Shown: one piece after another, positions 10,870 to 21,751 of the stretch
How positions within the stretch are numbered: the first letter of the stretch is position 1
Layout of the letters: each line of letters begins with the position of its first letter
Assembly: GCA_963932145.1 (NCBI GenBank)
Contig: OZ010572.1
Coordinates: 80,783,549 to 80,847,548, forward strand
Direction: 5' to 3'
Source of the DNA: Acanthosepion lycidas
Taxonomy: Eukaryota; Mollusca; Cephalopoda; Sepiida; Sepiidae
DNA length: 64,000 nt
Program-made: the position numbers and the translations under genes
Notes under the pieces: generated by a model
Told to the model about the DNA's origin: nothing
Databases searched by the model: none
What the model saw: the letters and a program-made list of their open reading frames with translations, nothing else

Positions 10870-11327
10870 TTCCATCTCTTTCTGAGATTATCATCAGGTG
10901 TGAAATTGGTAAGGCAAAAACTATGTGTAACTATCCATTACTGAATTTTCCATTTGCGTTTAAATGCTATGGCTGACAGTTATGCTTTAGAACGTTAATA
11001 GTTTTTCATTATTGAATTTTTCTTTTATGTTTGAATGTTATGGTCGAGCGTGCATTAAAGCATGTTTTTTTTTGTAGGAATTTTAGAACATTATTACAAT
11101 ATGCGTAGTATTAGTATTTTTATATACTTTGAATGTGGACAGGAATGGTAGCGCAAATGTTTCGCACTGCACAAGCGATCAGGTATATGTATAATACGGC
11201 GTCAGGATAATGTAGTTGTCTTATGTCTAACATATATATTTGTTTTCTTGTCAGAGATACATTCTCCCAAGGGACATTTGAATTGATATATAATGTTGGC
11301 TTTATGTAATATATCAGTTGGTAAAGA

Positions 11328-11330
<3 letters not shown>
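10870..11330. other. No recognised feature
   Basis: AT-rich, short frames only. It includes two similar short stretches (near 10960 and 11020, both with TTGAATTTT and AATGCTATGG-like text) that hint at an old duplication. Confidence 0.35.

Positions 11331-11397
<67 letters not shown>
11331..11397. repeat. (TA)n microsatellite
   Basis: About 33 uninterrupted TA units. Confidence 0.98.
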
Positions 11398-11398
<1 letters not shown>

Positions 11399-11512
11399 CA
11401 AGTATAGGATTGGTGTATACGGAATAAATTCCAATAACAAACAATTATTATTCTTAAAAGAGTGCTCAATACAAAGTAGAGCAGATAAAATTATTTAAAA
11501 AAAAAAAAAAAA

Positions 11513-11640
11513 TTATAACATAAATATGTTATAAAATCACTACAAAAATAGCCATTTTGTTTCAACACCCCCGGTGTCTTATCAAGTGATGATGTTGAAT
11601 TCAATTTTTGTAGTGATTTTATAACATATTTATGTTATAA
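11513..11640. repeat. Perfect 37-bp inverted repeat between TA tracts
   Basis: Arms 11513-11549 and 11604-11640 are exact complements (inner end ATCACTACAAAAAT). The 54-bp centre holds a second pairing (TTCAACA / TGTTGAA). TA tracts lie on both sides (11331-11397, 11664-11709). It belongs with the other TA-flanked foldbacks at 48465-48700 and 52771-52911. Confidence 0.92.
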
Positions 11641-11659
11641 ACGTTTTTAAATAAATAAT

Positions 11660-11712
<53 letters not shown>

Positions 11713-11867
11713 TATAAGTTACTTATATAGATACAATTTATTATAATATAACTTATTAATACAATTTTATAAATAATATAATTTATTTAAGAAAATGCAC
11801 TGAGCGTTTAATTAAATAAATTGTATCTATAAAAATAACGTATAAACTGAAAATATATCTAATCCAT

Positions 11868-12401
11868 TTGGATGGCAATTTCAAATTTCAACAAGATAAC
11901 GACCCCAAACATGTATCAAAAAGCACTAAAGCTTGGTTTGCTAGCAAGAATATCACAGTTTTGGAGTGGCCCAGTCAGTCTACAGACCTCAATCCGATAG
12001 AAAATCTATGGCGTGATCTAAAGCTGGCTGTGCACCGACGTTCCTCATTCAATCTGACACACTTCGAGAAGTTCTGCCATGAAGAATGGCAAAAACTGTC
12101 AGCAGACCACTGCATCAAGCTCGTGGAAAGCTACTGCAGTCTGTAATTAACGCAGCTGGATCATCCGCAAAGTATTAGCTGAAGACATTCCAAAAGGGGT
12201 GTAGACATTTTCATAGACATTTTTCAAAATTATCTTTGTTTAAAAATCAGTTTTAAATTTTTCAAATGTATTTTGTGTATTAAATAAAAGTGTGATAGAT
12301 CTGTTAAAAGAAATTATTGAAGTTTGAAATATTAATTGTTCCCATCAAAATAAACAAAATACCTCCAGTTTTCAACGGGGTGTAGACTTTTAAATGCACT
12401 G
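11868..12401 (+). pseudogene. Tc1-like transposase, C-terminal half, with right terminal repeat
   Basis: A 92-codon frame (11868-12146) gives QQDNDPKH (D at residue 10) and DLNPIENLW (E at residue 45). The spacing of 34 residues is the DD34E signature of Tc1 transposases. The N-terminal DNA-binding half and the first catalytic Asp are missing. The 3' side ends with GGGGTGTAGACTTTTAAATG then CACTG and TA, a typical Tc1 terminus. No left end was found, so it is immobile. Confidence 0.9.
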
Positions 12402-12492
12402 TAATAATAATTTTGCTCCTTCTTTTGACATAGAGCTCTCCCTGGATTTACATCCTCCAGGAAATTCTATGCGGATTACCATATTGTATCAT

Positions 12493-12534
<42 letters not shown>

Positions 12535-12539
12535 CATTT

Positions 12540-13060
12540 ACACTCACAGATTTAAAGAGATGGGCACTGACCATTTAAACATTCCATACCATATCTCAAC
12601 CGAATCTATCAATATTAGACGTCGTTCCAGATTTCCTTCACAAAGCCAATGAAATGATGAGGAGGAGAGGTTTTATGCTGATGACATAGATATTCATATT
12701 CGTATTCTGATGAGAATGATTTTGAACAGAAAAGCAATATTGGCGACCAAGTGTTTCAAGAAATAGGACTCAAGATAAACCTTTCCAAAGGAATGTAGGA
12801 ATAAATGAAATTGAACTGAGATGAGTCTGTATCTGAAGTAGTTTTGCCCAACACAGCAAATTGCTACAAAACTAAAACTTCAACCTGAAAACTCGAGTCA
12901 TGTTCTTAAATAACCTCATCAGATCGGGACTCAAATATGGAAGTCACATATGGTGTCAAAGACGTTTAGAAATATCTAAAACTGCCAACTGTATAGAACT
13001 GCTTTCTAAAATCAATATTTAAAGAGGCTTTGAACGAGTGAAGCCTAAGGGTTTGGGCAA
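12540..13060 (+). pseudogene. Possible LINE RT remnant
   Basis: Near 12676 one frame reads RFYADDIDIHIRI, which resembles the RT catalytic YADD box. Downstream LRSGLKYGSHIWCQRR resembles the segment that follows RT in many LINEs. Stops and frameshifts are frequent. Weak call. Confidence 0.35.
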
Positions 13061-13630
13061 AGATCATAATGTGGACTGCCGTTGCCGAATCGAATTACAA
13101 GAACTGTACTAAATAACACATCAGTTGAGTATTGCAAACATCGGCAACAACTACAGTAGATAGAGTAAATAATGATACATTGAATATGTTGACGTTCCAC
13201 ACTACTTCAAATAAAGGGTTAGAAAACAAAAAACAAAAAACTATCAATATTAGAAAGAGCGATAACAGCTACTGGACATGAGAAACCTATTCACTCCCAG
13301 TAACCCTAAATGGCGTTATCGCCTTGCTTGGGGTGGAGTGATTAATTGTAAATATACGTGCAGAATTGTTTAATTGGTGTATTTCTTTTCCTCCTTTGAT
13401 CGGGGAGAATAATCAATACAAAATAATCAAGATGCTGACATTCCATACTACATAAAACAAAACGTTAAGAAGGAAAACCCTATCAGTACTGGAAAGAGTG
13501 ATAACATTGACTGGTCTCAAAAAACCTATGTTTTTAAAAAATTGTTTTAAGAGAATGATTTTATAGATTTCAAACGAAAACAGTACTGGCTGCTCGGTCA
13601 ATGCATGCCAAATGTTTCCTTGTAGGGAAA
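13060..13630 (+). repeat. Interspersed repeat F, two tandem copies
   Basis: Two diverged copies (about 13060-13330 and 13400-13630) share GAAAGAGYGATAAC, CCACACTACTTCAA-like text and TACTGGCTGCTCGGTCAATG. Other copies: 35870-36180 (+), 52096-52330 (-), 59975-60250 (+). Fragmentary coding text is shared between copies but I cannot assign a family. Confidence 0.65.
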
Positions 13631-14035
13631 CGGCTATTTCTTATCTTTACCATATAGACCTTTGGAAGTAAATTTATACTGTTTAAATAAAGGGAGGTCT
13701 GAAAAAGCACCTATATCCACTAAATATAACGTGTAAAATATTAAGAAAAAATATCGGATGATAAATAAAATCTATTAATTCTTTAGAAACTACTTGTTTT
13801 ACGTTTCAGATACGAAAATATAAGTAAAGAAAAGACATGAGAACTGAGCTTTGAATTAAGTTAAAAGCAATATATCATATTGACTTGTATATAACTGAAA
13901 TTTATATGTAATAGAAAAGAACCTAGTTTTGACATTCAGGTTTTCCTTCGCTTAGGCCGGTCTATGATGCGGCCTGACCCACAGCAGGGTTTGAGGTAGA
14001 AGAGAAGAATTTATTCCGTTCCTAAAAGTATTAAA
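13631..14035. other. No recognised feature
   Basis: AT-rich sequence with no long frame. Confidence 0.35.
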
Positions 14036-14041
14036 TCTAAA

Positions 14042-14765
14042 GTGAACGCAACTTACTATGCAAAGGCCTTCGAAAAATTACGCCACAAGGATCTGATGGA
14101 ACTGCTCAGCAAACTTGATATATTCGGGAGGGATATAAGAATAATCAAGAACCTCTACTGGCAGCAAACAGCATGCATATGCATAAGGAATGAGTTCAGC
14201 GAATATACACAAATAGAAAGGGGCATAAGGCAAGGATGGTCAAGGACGCATTCCAAAAGCTGGGCAGAGTATTGCGAGACAGGAGGATTTATTTTGGTAA
14301 CAAAGAAAAGAATACTGAGCTGTTATGTGACATCTGTCCTTCCTTACGGCAGCGGATGTTGGACGATTTCCTCAAAGATGAAGAGACACGAGGCGACAGA
14401 GATGTGGTTCTATAGAAGAATTCTAAGGATATCAGGGACCGAGCAACGATGAAGTATTAGAGAGGTTGCAAACAAGGAGTAGGCTTATACTTAACACCAG
14501 GAAGAGGCAGCTGAAGTTCCTGGGACACATAAAGAGGAAGGAGGACTTGGGGAATCTGATACTCACGCGTCGAATAGAGGGAAAGAGAGACAAGAGAAGA
14601 CAACGCGTGACATGCCTGGTGAGCTTAAGCAAGTGGATGACAGAACGTGGTCTAGGGAGAAAGCAGAATGAAGGAAACTCGTTGCCAGCTATATGGGAGG
14701 GAGGCAGGTGGTGAGCCATGATCGCCTACGACCTGAAAGGAAATGGTACATATAAACAAAAAGAA
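14042..14765 (+). pseudogene. Internally deleted LINE (RT fragment joined to C-terminal domain)
   Basis: The frame reads YAKAFEKLRHKDLMELLSKL, NLYWQQTACICIRNEF and ERGIRQGW, the RT segment around motifs A-B, with the first catalytic Asp region altered. It then jumps straight to LSCYVTSVLPYGSGCWTISS and MKRHEATEMWFYRRILRISG, which normally lies hundreds of residues downstream. The FxDD box is lost in the deletion. After one frame change it continues to FLGHIKRKEDLGNLILTRRI and a final WAMIAYDLKGNGT-like end. RTE-like by motif; clade uncertain. Confidence 0.85.
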
Positions 14766-15129
14766 GAACCCAACTTTCCTTGTACCGTGTGCTGCAGAAA
14801 TACCTTCAACATAATGCTATTCTAGCAGATCAGTGCTTTCTTCTGGCTTTCCTTCACTACATGGAGGAATTCTTGTGGTTTCATTTCCGTGACTGCTACC
14901 GACTCTGTGTCATTTGCATATCGTATGTTGTTAAAGTTCTAATAATCAATTTATGAAATCATTCAATTGCGACTTTCAAATAGTCATCGAATATCTTAAG
15001 GAAAACTGTGAATAACGATATACATATTGAATAGAGCATGGTAATAAAAAAGAAAATTTATTCGGAATAGATTTGCATACAAAAAATAAAAATAAAAATA
15101 AATTAAAAAAAATAATCATCTTATAAGTA

Positions 15130-16759
15130 TTAGGTTCGTGCAAAAATAATGTCGTTTTCTCACATATGTTACTATGTGAGAAAACGACATTATTTTTGCG
15201 CCAACCTAATAACTCCGAGAAATATTCAACCAATGTTTTGACTGATGTAAAAGAAAACAATATTTATGAATCAGGCTACTTGCATTCCATTATTAGGTTC
15301 GTGCAAAAATAATGTCGTTTTCTCAGATATGTTACTATGTGAGAAAACGACATTATTTTTGCACCAACCTAATAACTCCGAGAAATATTCAATCAATGTT
15401 TTGACTGATGTAAAAGAAAACAGTATTTATGAACCAGGCTACTTGCATTCCATTATTAGCTTCGTGCAAAAATAATGTCGTTTTCTCAGATATGTTACTA
15501 TGTGAGAAAACGACATTATTTTTGCGCCAACCTAATAACTCCGAGAAATATTCAACCAATGTTTTGACTGATGTAAAAGAAAACAATATTTATGAATCAG
15601 GCTACTTGCATTCCATTATTAGGTTCGTGCAAAAATAATGTCGTTTTCTCAGATATGTTACTATGTGAGAAAACGACATTATTTTTGCACCAACCTAATA
15701 ACTCCGAGAAATATTCAACCAATGTTTTGACTGATGTAAAAGAAAACAATATTTATGAATCAGGCTACTTGCATTCCATTATTAGGTTCGTGCAAAAATA
15801 ATGTCGTTTTCTCAGATATGTTACTATGTGAGAAAACGACATTATTTTTGCACCAACCTAATAACTCTTGGAAATATTCAATCAATGTTTTGACTGATGT
15901 AAAAGAAAACAGTATTTATGAACCAGGCTACTTGCATTCCATTATTAGGTTCGTGCAAAAATAATGTCGTTTTCTCAGATATGTTACTATGTGAGAAAAC
16001 GACATTATTTTTGCACCAACCTAATAACTCCGAGAAATATTCAATCAATGTTTTGACTGATGTAAAAGAAAACAGTATTTATGAACCAGGCTACTTGCAT
16101 TCCATTATTAGGTTCGTGCAAAAATAATGTCGTTTTCTCAGATATGTTACTATGTGAGAAAACGACATTATTTTTGCGCCAACCTAATAACTCCGAGAAA
16201 TATTCAACCAATGTTTTGACTGATGTAAAAGAAAACAATATTTATGAATCAGGCTACTTGCATTCCATTATTAGGTTCGTGCAAAAATAATGTCGTTTTC
16301 TCAGATATGTTACTATGTGAGAAAACGACATTATTTTTGCACCAACCTAATAACTCTTGGAAATATTCAATCAATGTTTTGACTGATGTAAAAGAAAACA
16401 GTATTTATGAACCAGGCTACTTGCATTCCATTATTAGGTTCGTGCAAAAATAATGTCGTTTTCTCAGATATGTTACTATGTGAGAAAACGACATTATTTT
16501 TGCACCAACCTAATAACTCCGAGAAATATTCAATCAATGTTTTGACTGATGTAAAAGAAAACAGTATTTATGAACCAGGCTACTTGCATTCCATTATTAG
16601 GTTCGTGCAAAAATAATGTCGTTTTCTCACATATGTTACTATGTGAGAAAACGATATTATTTTTGCGCCAACCTAATAACTCCGAGAAATATTCAACCAA
16701 TGTTTTGACTGATGTAAAAGAAAACAATATTTATGAATCAGGCTACTTGCATTCCACTA
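15130..16759 (+). repeat. 163-bp satellite, ten monomers, each containing a palindromic MITE
   Basis: MITE starts fall at 15130, 15293, 15456, 15619, 15782, 15945, 16108, 16271, 16434 and 16597, spaced exactly 163 bp. Each monomer is an 80-bp palindrome (TTAGGTTCGTGCAAAAATAA and complement, flanked by TA) plus an 83-bp linker (AACTCCGAGAAATATTCAA ... GGCTACTTGCATTCCA). Diagnostic variants give a trimer (489 bp) repeated twice: 15782-16270 and 16271-16759. Frames across the array are periodic artefacts. Confidence 0.98.
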
Positions 16760-16862
16760 TTAGGTTGGTGCAAAAATAATGTCGTTTTTTGATGTTTTTT
16801 TAACGTATTTTTTAACGTATTTTTTAACGTCAAAGAACGATATTATTTTTGCACCAACCTAA
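16760..16862. mobile_element. MITE of a different subtype closing the satellite
   Basis: It starts exactly 163 bp after the tenth monomer and follows the same linker, so it is in register. But it has TTAGGTTGGTG ends (not TTAGGTTCGTG) and a longer, TTTTTTAACGTA-repeating centre. TA on both sides. Confidence 0.93.
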
Positions 16863-16864
16863 TA

Positions 16865-17678
16865 TAATTGGATCCTTCTTCTTTGTGTTGTCCAATATTA
16901 AGAGATATCACCATGTCTGGATTATTGGAGTTAGTTTTACTCTCTGCCCAAGCTCAGCTAAAAAAAACATTTCAAACTAAACAATCACTTACATTACCAA
17001 GAAACGGTCTATTAAAATCCCATGAGAAAATGTGTGATAATTTCAGTTCTTGCGTCGACTTCTTCGTTAAAAGCTTCTTTTGCTAGGAGTCGAGGAATTT
17101 ATTCAGTGCTTCCCAGGACTCTTGACATAATAATTTATTTTTAAAATTATTTCTTTTCTATTTCTTTTTTTTTTCTGTCTTGCGTATTTTTTCTTTTTCT
17201 CTCTTTCACTTCTCTCTTTTTATTTCTGATTACTTTGCTGCGAAACCCTGTAATGGGAAAAAAAAAAAAAGAAACCATTTGCACTTGGAAAGAAAACAAA
17301 ATACATGGAGAAATAAGGTAAAATAAATATTACCTCAGTTGAAAGGAAAAGGCTTCATCTTCATTAAAAAAAAATCTCCCCTCTCCATTTGAAATTATAA
17401 TTAAAAACATCGTTGGCTCTGGTTTAAATATTTCGCACTTGAATTAAGCACATTTTTTGCGACACTTGTTTAATTCAATGTAGTTCAAATGAAAATCAAT
17501 TCAATTGACAAGTTTGGATTTCACTCCTATTTTTAACCGACAGTGCTCCCCAATTTTTCGTTGCCTCAATAACTAAAACATGAACTATTTAAAAAAAAAA
17601 GTAATTATAGATGAAGCTAAAAGCAATACGTGGAGTATCCCCAAATGAACGATAAACATAGATATAGGTGTTATGATT
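16865..17678. other. No recognised feature
   Basis: AT-rich unique-looking sequence with poly-T/poly-A runs. A 72-codon frame at 16868-17086 shows no domain. Confidence 0.35.
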
Positions 17679-17737
17679 TGTAATACGACTACTACTACGT
17701 AAAGTGATATACTTTACGTAGTAGTAGTCGTATTACA
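17679..17737. repeat. Perfect 27-bp hairpin with 5-nt loop
   Basis: Arms 17679-17705 and 17711-17737 are exact complements (TGTAATACGACTACTACTAC...); the loop is GATAT. No TA duplication or known TIR, so it is more likely a snap-back scar than a MITE. Confidence 0.97.
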
Positions 17738-18169
17738 GTTCTCCGTGTCCTGAATAGCAACCGAGTTTGCTAAGCATAGCCACCCTATGTTCGCCAGTTG
17801 TTCTCTATTTATATTTGTCTATCTAATTTGTATATTATACAATAATAGGAAAAAAGAAACGGAAGTTAAGATTCAAACATGGTAATTATAAGAAATGAGA
17901 TAGCAATTCTAGTTTATACCATTAGAACTACAAACATAAACCTTTAGTAAGTAATGACTATCCCTAGATCATATTTTATTGAAAGCCAATATCTGTTCAA
18001 TTTTGTAACCGAAAGTTAAACAAAGCGATAAATGATTTTCCATTCGCGATTTCAGAGTCTCTCCACGCTTTAGGGAACATTATAATGAATAAATCCTATT
18101 TTTACTGCGCGGCTACTATGAATGAATTAAGTTTTACGCACACAGTCCCAAGTCATAGTTTCTCGAATT

Positions 18170-18650
18170 ACATAAATCCTCTTCGAGACGTCTGTTGATT
18201 CTGATGTCTGTCACATGATTTCTGACCTGAAAGATTCGATCTATCTGTTTAATATTCAACAAGGAACGAGCTTACGTCGAAAGAATGGATAGACTTAAGT
18301 AAGTTTTAATGTTAATTTCTCGCTTGTGGAACACTCTTCAGACCACTTGATTTCCAATCGACTTTGATTTTCCAGAAAATAAAACATATTGTCAATCGTA
18401 ATCTTTTTATTTTAAATTCTTCTTCTTGTTTTTCTTTTTCTCTTATTATTTTATGGTCAGTCACTTCTTGCGTCTTAATGGCTTTATTGCCTTGTTTGGA
18501 GAGAAATGATCAAAAAAAGGATTACATTAATCCTCTTCCAAACGCGTGTTTAGTCTGATATCTGTTACCTGAATTCTGACCTGAAAGATTCGAGCTATCT
18601 GTTTAATATTCAACAAGGAACCAGATTACCTTGAAAGAATAGACTTATTG
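18170..18650 (+). repeat. ~120-bp direct repeat around a LINE 3' end (family C)
   Basis: Segments 18170-18290 and 18526-18645 share CTGACCTGAAAGATTCGA and TCTGTTTAATATTCAACAAG. Between them is a family C LINE 3' end (about 18320-18525: CTTGTGGAACACTCTTC..., TTAATGGCTTTATTGCCTTG). It reads as a ~355-bp tandem duplication. Confidence 0.65.
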
Positions 18651-18824
18651 CAGAGAAGCAGTATGTGCCAGGATAAATTTTGAAGCCTAATGACTGAAAC
18701 TCAAGACCTAAAGAATATATGAAATAAAATTAATATATCAAAATCAACATGCTCTACAAAGTATTCAAATATGTTTCCCAAAACTGAAATTTTAAACAGG
18801 ACTGATTGTTTTTACGACTTATCA

Positions 18825-19030
18825 ACATTTTTCAACATACTAGATTGGCAGTTAGGTCCCATCATTTTAAAGATGAAATGGCTAGATGTAACCGTTTTAA
18901 TGTTAATATTTTCTTCTCTCGCACTTCTCGCTTCTGGAACACTCTTCCGACTGCTTGCTTTTCCTATCAACTTTGATCTTCCAGAATCTAAAATACATTG
19001 TCAATTGTTATCTTTTTATTTTTAATTCCT
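18825..19030 (+). pseudogene. LINE 3' end, CR1/Jockey-like (family C)
   Basis: Carries TACTAGATTGGCAGTTAGG and CTTCTGGAACACTCTTCCGA, the nucleotide form of the SRxWNTLP motif, then a degenerate end. Fragment, frame broken. Confidence 0.6.
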
Positions 19031-19104
19031 GTAAGTATAGTTTTATAGATTTTTATAGATATTTTTTATAGATTTTTTATAGATCATAACCATTTACTGA
19101 TAAG

Positions 19105-19190
19105 TAGTCTACTAATTAAACCATAGCTATGGGAGATGAGGTGAATCCACCCCTTTGCGCGTAAGTGTGTATAACAAATCTAACTTAAAT
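19105..19190 (-). mobile_element. tRNA-derived SINE (family S), small fragment
   Basis: The minus strand has ATTCACCTCATCTCCCATAG followed by CTATGGTTTAATTAGTAG, matching the middle of family S. Confidence 0.5.
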
Positions 19191-19394
19191 TAGAAATCTG
19201 CTATCCAGAGTATATCGAAAGCAGGCGAGAAACCTATTTATCGCTTTCGCTATTACATTGTTATATAATTTTGTTTATTGTCTATGCTTGTCTGTTTTGC
19301 CTGGAAGTAAATGAATATGAAGGGAGCTAACGGCGATTTCTCATCAGCGCCGCCATTTTGATTTCGAGTGAATAATTTTCAGGACATAGAAGAC

Positions 19395-19745
19395 CATGTC
19401 TCTCCACAACTTCCTGCCTTTTGTAGGGCTTAGTAGATTTTTTTCTTTCTGCTCACTCTTAATCCGTGTTCTGACAACCATTTACACAAGCCCGTTAGGT
19501 AGGTTGTGCTTGTTTTTCCTCTATCCCTCTTGCCTGTGAGTATCATATTTTCCATACCCTTTTTCCTCATCATGAGCCTTAGAAATTTCAACTGTCTCTT
19601 TCGGATGTTAAGTATAAGTATCTGTTTTGTTTCCATTTTCTCTAAAATTTCGTTGTAGCTCACATGTTCAATCCATGGTATTCTCAGTAGCCTTCTGTAG
19701 AACCCTTTTGTTGCCTTTAGTCGTATCTTCATTCACTGCCATTTA
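19395..19745 (-). pseudogene. LINE C-terminal domain (RTE-like family)
   Basis: The 100-codon minus-strand frame (19430-19732) reads GFYRRLLRIPWIEHVSYNEI, LNIRKRQLKFLRLMMRKKGM, and ENMILTGKRDRGKTSTTYLT. It is the same domain as at 14350-14700 and 44200-44480. No RT domain remains. Confidence 0.85.
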
Positions 19746-19889
19746 AAAAGACCGGCCTAAAGGCAGTTCTTTTTTGTTCTAACGACATTTTCATGTTTCT
19801 TAATGCTTTGCTTTGACTTTATAAGGCATACAATAAAATAAACGAGGTATTGTCTATTACTATATGTTTAAGCTGATTTGGAAATATAG

Positions 19890-20145
19890 ATGATCGGAGA
19901 GCCGAGTTCGAATCCCAGTTGAATCCATTAAATTCACTTATGTGCTAATACTCTTGGGAAAGGGTTGAATCCTCTTCTCCCTCTACCAGGACAGACTGGG
20001 TTCTATAGCCTTAGCTGTCAAATGGTTTACTGCAGAAAGAAATGGCAACCTACTGCGGAAAATAAATCTACCTCGTCAGTTATGTATCAAAAGATATATG
20101 ATCGCCTAGGCGTGTATCCCGCAAGGCACATAACTGACTGAGTAA
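19890..20145 (+). mobile_element. tRNA-derived SINE (family S), nearly full
   Basis: B box AGTTCGAATCCCAG near 19903; body with ACTCTTGGGAAAGGGTTGAA; conserved tail GTCAGTTATGTATC..., GATCGCCTAGGCGTGTATC. The A box is weak. Confidence 0.85.
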
Positions 20146-20525
20146 ATGCTAGTAAGTTTATAACACAGAGACCATTTATTGACGCTGTCGGGAAAAGGTG
20201 TATTTACGTCAACAGCAGACAATGTAAGTCTCGTAAAGACATATACATTTATCTTTAAAAGGTACAGATAGGTCGAAAGTAAGCAATATAATTTTTTTAT
20301 AAAAACTTATACATCTTGAAAATGTGTATGAACGTTGACAGCAGGGAGTGTAAAATTTGCAATTATGCTTGAAGCATGTTCATAGCAGCGATGCAGTTAA
20401 CATGTTAAAATGACTGAAGGCACTAGAGACACAAATACAAGGAGGCATCGTAAACGTGCGTTTATTATTTGAAAGAAGCAGAAGACAGGAAGTCGTGGAG
20501 GGTTGTCATGGTTTATGCTCTAAAT

Positions 20526-21743
20526 CAGTGGTTCTCAACTTCCTTTTTTTTTTACCCTTGGGCTACTTTTACTTTCATTTAGTTTTTTGGTGGACCTCCA
20601 TAACTATTCGATGACAAATAAAAGCTTATTTTATTTTTTCTCTGATGGATTAGTTTAGGAATTTTATTATAGAAATAGTCAACATATAAGCTTTACTTTG
20701 AAGTAAAACTAATTCAATGAAAATAAACTTGTATTTAACAACTTAATTCTATGAGTCATTTACGTACACTATGTAAAATAACTCCTAATAAACCATTTTA
20801 AAATATGTGAGTAATTATTAGGTGGGTGCAAAAATAATGGCGTAATAATGGCGTTTTTTGACGTCAAAAAATACGTCAAAAAACGACATTATTACGTCAT
20901 TATTTTTGCACCAACCTAATAAAAAAAAAATAAAAAAATAACAGATTTATTCATTGAGATCCCTGTGGTTGATGCTGCTATGTTTGTTTTTTTTTTATAT
21001 TCGGCTCCATCGAGAATTACTCCTTTTCATAATATCGAGTTTCTGACAGGCTTTTGATAGTAAGTGAGGCAAGATTAAAAGCGGATTTAACAAGGTAAGA
21101 TGGTGGGTAACAATAATGTAGAACTGAACTTTTCCCCAGAGAATTGGATATTTTTTTAACAGTGTCATATGTTTTCCATATATTATGCTTAATACTGTTA
21201 ATCTTTCGTTTATATATAATCCTTGTATAATTTACATATTAAATTAATTTTATTATTAACATTTTTTTTAGTATTTCATATTAATTAATTTATATTATGA
21301 TTTTATTTGATTATTATTTAAAATTAATATTATTATTGAATATTAATATATTAAATTAATTTATATAATACATTATAATCTATAAATAATTTTTCTTTAT
21401 ATATATATATATATATAACCCTTCTTTTATATATCCTTCTCATTTTCTATTCAACTTGTACAATCAAAACATCCGGTAGGTTAAAATGGACGCTAACTTA
21501 CATTGCTTGATCTCGTTTTCTGGCAGTTTTAGAGTAGTTTTTCGATATTTAGTATGTTATTATGTCGTAGATTACTGTAGTAATTCTAATTCTCAGTTGT
21601 AACAACCGTTCTGAAGAGATATTGTTCTATAGACCACTAAAATATTACCGTGGACTCCCAATTTGTTATTTTTTTGTGTGTGAACCCCCAGTAATGTTAC
21701 ATGGACCCTTAGGGTCCATATGCACCCTGGTTGAGAACTACTT
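20526..21743. mobile_element. hAT-like non-autonomous element, 1218 bp
   Basis: Left end CAGTGGTTCTCAACTTCC; right end, read inverted, AAGTAGTTCTCAACCAGGG, matching the CAGTGGTTCTCAACC terminus common in hAT/Charlie elements. An 8-bp target duplication agrees at 7 of 8 bases (CTCTAAAT 20518-20525, CTCTAAAG 21744-21751). The interior is AT-rich with no readable transposase. A mariner-type MITE is nested at 20818-20919. Confidence 0.85.
20818..20919. mobile_element. Palindromic mariner-type MITE nested in the hAT-like element
   Basis: Ends TTAGGTGGGTGCAAAAATAA / ...TTGCACCAACCTAA with TA on both sides. Long subtype with GACGTCAAAAAATACGTC centre. Confidence 0.92.
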
Positions 21744-21751
21744 CTCTAAAG

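Noticed and set aside
10290-11444. Ile-Tyr repeat frames
   Set aside because: Translations of (TA)n tracts; the same applies near 24403, 29222, 48300, 54002 and 59322.
15266-16779. Regular 65-69-codon frames on both strands
   Set aside because: They repeat with the 163-bp monomer and read through a palindromic MITE; no coding signal.
15130-16862. CRISPR-like regular repeat spacing
   Set aside because: Repeats and linkers are both conserved, the repeat is a transposon palindrome with TA flanks, and the context is eukaryotic.
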